This document shows, one piece after another, positions 61,687-64,000 of a DNA stretch of 64,000 nt (position 1 is the stretch's first letter; the number at the start of each line of letters is the position of its first letter). Both the position numbers and the translations under genes were made by a program. A model generated the notes under the pieces. The model searched no databases. It saw only the letters and a program-made list of their open reading frames with translations, and had not been told where the DNA came from. This DNA comes from Argyresthia goedartella (lineage: Eukaryota; Arthropoda; Insecta; Lepidoptera; Argyresthiidae): positions 31,309,674-31,373,673 of the forward strand of contig OX463808.1 in assembly GCA_949825045.1 (NCBI GenBank), given 5' to 3'.

Positions 61687-63010
61687 GATAATAATAATAA
61701 TAATCTTTATCTTTACCGTATGCCTGAATTACAAAAAAAAAACATATCTATAAATACCTTACAACTAGAGATACATAATGTAATATAAAAAACACACTAA
61801 ATATTATCTAACCTAGCTAGGGATTTTCTTCTTCGTTCTCGCTTCCCTGTAACATCGGTAAACGATGCCCTCCGGCCAGTAATCTTTGGCCAGGAACATC
61901 GTCTTGAGGTCCGCCGGCACATGAAGTTTGAAGGAAAGGAACTCCGTGGGTCTTTCTGACTCCAAAACTTCGATCTGTACATTCGCCTCTTTTATACCAA
62001 ACGGCGGATTTTCTTCCGCTTTTCCAGGATATGACGTTCAACGTCCCGGCAGGTCATTTTCACGTCAATCCTGGAAATGTATAACTGTACGGTGGGAGCG
62101 GCGCTTCCTGTTTTGGACCAGGATAAAGCCTTCCCCATCAACTGTCGCGTTCGGCGGGCCACGGGCGGGCCTAGCCGGTGTCGTGCGCGGCGCAGCCTGC
62201 AGCTTCTGTTGTTCGGCGGCGGGCGGTGCGGGGTGCGGGCGGCGGTGGCGGGCACGGCGGGACACAGCAGCATACGTGTCCTTCTGGGGTTCCAGTATTT
62301 TGGATGTTCCAGAAGAAACCGCATCCGGTGCTGGTCGACTCAACTTCGTGACGTCACGAGGCGGTGCGATATTTATCAACGCGGGTTTGACTCGTGAAAC
62401 TGGGTCAGCTCCAGTAACCGCATTTATGCTTACCGGCGTAATGTTGTCGCGCGTGTCGGCTATTCGCTGCGTCGGCAAAGAGGTATCAGCCTGACGCAAT
62501 ACCGACAACTCACGTTTCAGGTCGGTGCAAATGCCTTCGGAAGCCTCCAACTTGCTCCGGATTTCGGTGACGTCAGCCTGCAGCCGCACGATGTCTTTCA
62601 GCAGCCAGGTGACATCGACGTGGTCAAATGACACCGGCGGCAGCCTGTTGAGGTTGCGGGCCACGTAGGTTGGGACGTAATCGGGTTCGGTCTCCTTGAA
62701 CACCCGGAAGATGTCCTGGAGATCCTTCTTTCCGCTCGCGTTCCTCCGCGCCACAAGGCGCACCGTGGTGACGGCGGTGTCATGCAGCACTTTCTTGGCG
62801 GCGACGATCTCAACCTCCTTGAAGCTGGTCGAGCAGATCTGCTCCAGGGAGAGCTCATCCATCACGTCCAGCTTCTGTTGTACGAAGGCGAGCAGCTCGT
62901 TCACCAAGATGGTGTCCGCGCGCTTGGCTGGTACAGCCATGGCAGTATCAATATTGCGAAAATTAGGTCGACACTGAGTTATGGGACATTGTTGCGAACG
63001 CTGCTAGGAA
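61687..63010 (-). mobile_element. LINE carrying ORF1 but no ORF2
   Basis: On the minus strand ORF1 starts MAVPAKRADTILVNELLAFV (62940), continues KEVEIVAAKKVLHDTAVTTV, DLQDIFRVFKETEPDYVPTY, a coiled stretch and a Pro/Arg-rich linker, then PTVQLYISRIDVKMTCRDVE. After a frameshift near 62015 it reads ANVQIEVLESERPTEFLSFK, an RRM-like fold end, with a stop near 61812. Only about 120 nt of 3' UTR follow to an (ATT)n tail at 61687. The roughly 3-kb ORF2 expected between ORF1 and the tail is missing. ORF1 is markedly GC-richer than its surroundings. Confidence 0.7.
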
Positions 63011-63189
63011 GCGTCCGTACGTGCCGGTGTCGCATTTGCAAAATGATGTACCTAACAAAGCCCTAAAATATGACAACACTTCTGCTACATTCCGTATTTC
63101 TTTATTACATCAATATTCTGAAATAAATACTTTGTGTACCTGGGGAGAATCTAAACTTATGTTAATAACTAATAGAATATATGGAAATA

Positions 63190-63405
63190 AAATGACGACG
63201 TCTGTAGCGCTGTGGTTGTGGCTCTGCCTGCCATACGAGAGGTCCAGTGTTCGATCCCCGGCTGGGGATAGAGAGAAAAAAGCAGGTTTTGGATATTTTT
63301 ATGTATGTAATCTCGCTGTTTCTGGTTCCCACGACACAGGGCATCCTAGTATGGGGCCAGAAGCAATGCATGTGCCTGAATATAAATGTTTATGTTTAAA
63401 ATGTC
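63190..63405 (+). mobile_element. SINE-A, best copy
   Basis: GTAGCGCTGTGGTTGTGGCT (A-box region), TGTTCGATCCCCGGCTGGGG (B box), GGTTTTGGATATTTTTATGT, TTTCTGGTTCCCACGACACA, GGGCATCCTAGTATGGGGCC. All parts are contiguous, so this serves as the reference copy for the family. Confidence 0.85.
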
Positions 63406-63529
63406 AAACACCCAAAATATCACGTGCCCCTAACGCTAAACACTAGCTCATTACTCAAAACTGAAACGAGATATTAAATTATTACCTGGGTTCATATACA
63501 AAAGACAGATCTTATAACCTGATTTAACA

Positions 63530-63743
63530 TACACTGACGAGCAATAAAAAAGTTCCAGTGAGATAGCACCAAATTACTCTTAAACGGGAAAGGTTAGCTT
63601 AATGACACCGTCTGCAATTTTGAAGTACATTTAATAGCGCATCAGAATATTACCAAGTAAAAACGTCAATAAAGTTTTAAAAAAATGGTTGGGTGTTTGT
63701 CGCCATTTTGTGGGTGGAACTTTTTCATTGCTCGTCAGTGTAT
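63530..63743. mobile_element. MITE with 28-bp terminal inverted repeats
   Basis: The left end TACACTGACGAGCAATAAAA+AAGTTCCA and the inverted right end TGGAACTTTTTCATTGCTCG+TCAGTGTA differ at one position. TA bounds both ends, as expected for Tc1/mariner-mobilised elements. It is 214 bp with no coding capacity. Confidence 0.85.
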
Positions 63744-64000
63744 TATATTGAAACCTAATAACAATATCGTTTTGAATCGGTGTCCCGGAGATGTCTCTCG
63801 GAATCGTGGCCATTCACAAACACGCCATTCACAAAATCCCAAAGGTTGTAGGAGGAGCCTCTCTGCCTCCGTGAGAGCATACAGGGAACGACAGTCAGGG
63901 CAATGGCTGCATGCCATTCCTTCCAGACTGCTTGGTATGCTGCTGGACAGGACCTCTCTCACTCTCTCTCAAGGTTATAAGTAATGACATACATCGCTAC
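63744..64000. other. Unassigned window end
   Basis: A minus-strand frame (63735-63962) reads SSSIPSSLEGMACSHCPDCR and RLLLQPLGFCEWRV but shows no known domain. It may be part of a repeat cut by the window edge. Confidence 0.35.

Noticed and set aside
61928..62494. 188-codon plus-strand frame in the GC-rich block
   Set aside because: Antisense shadow of the LINE ORF1 on the minus strand.
63190..63280. tRNA gene
   Set aside because: A and B boxes are present but no acceptor stem or anticodon arm closes; the copies at 15476 and 39352 show it is a SINE head. The same holds for 15125-15378 and 35495-35728.

Overview
The window looks like AT-rich euchromatin from a moth or butterfly. The grounds are a tandem array of insect-type GH13 maltase (alpha-glucosidase) genes with short phase-conserved introns, two tRNA-derived SINE families, and many 5'-truncated non-LTR retrotransposons, mariner/Tc1-like, piggyBac-like and MITE copies of the kind common in Lepidoptera. 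No species is claimed. All coordinates were read by eye; no alignment or database search was run.

Host genes. I can support three host genes, all on the minus strand and all secreted GH13 family maltases: gene A (2113-5157, 9 exons, 581 codons), gene B (8967-12572, 9 exons, 578 codons) and gene C (33978-51145, 11 exons, 581 codons). Every exon of A has a counterpart in B and C with the same phase and almost always the same length, and each spliced model is divisible by three. A and B are close tandem duplicates that also share a TATA box and a probable untranslated leader intron. C is divergent: about 17 kb long and loaded with transposons, it keeps an intact reading frame, but its catalytic nucleophile Asp is Asn. 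It also has two extra introns and a GC-AG intron. It is probably a secreted pseudo-maltase and is the most interesting object here.

Layout. 1-1665: broken LINE with another LINE nested in it. 2.0-5.6 kb: gene A and promoter. 5.6-8.9 kb: intergenic repeats. 8.9-12.8 kb: gene B and promoter. 13-33.9 kb: repeat-dominated spacer holding a 394-bp TIR element, SINEs, several LINE reverse transcriptase relics, a mariner, a Tc1/mariner-like relic, and one nearly whole LINE with poly(A) (25.5-29.7 kb). 34-51.3 kb: gene C, whose introns hold a piggyBac relic, a MULE-like relic, SINE, MITE and LINE tails, a 55-bp minisatellite, and perfect palindromes. 51.3-64 kb: upstream spacer with a long LINE (54.5-56.7 kb), an ORF1-only LINE (61.7-63.0 kb), a SINE and a clean MITE.

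Function. A and B are expected to be gut or salivary glycoside hydrolases releasing glucose from sucrose or maltose-type substrates. C keeps the signal peptide and fold but should not hydrolyse by the retaining mechanism unless its Asn codon is recoded.
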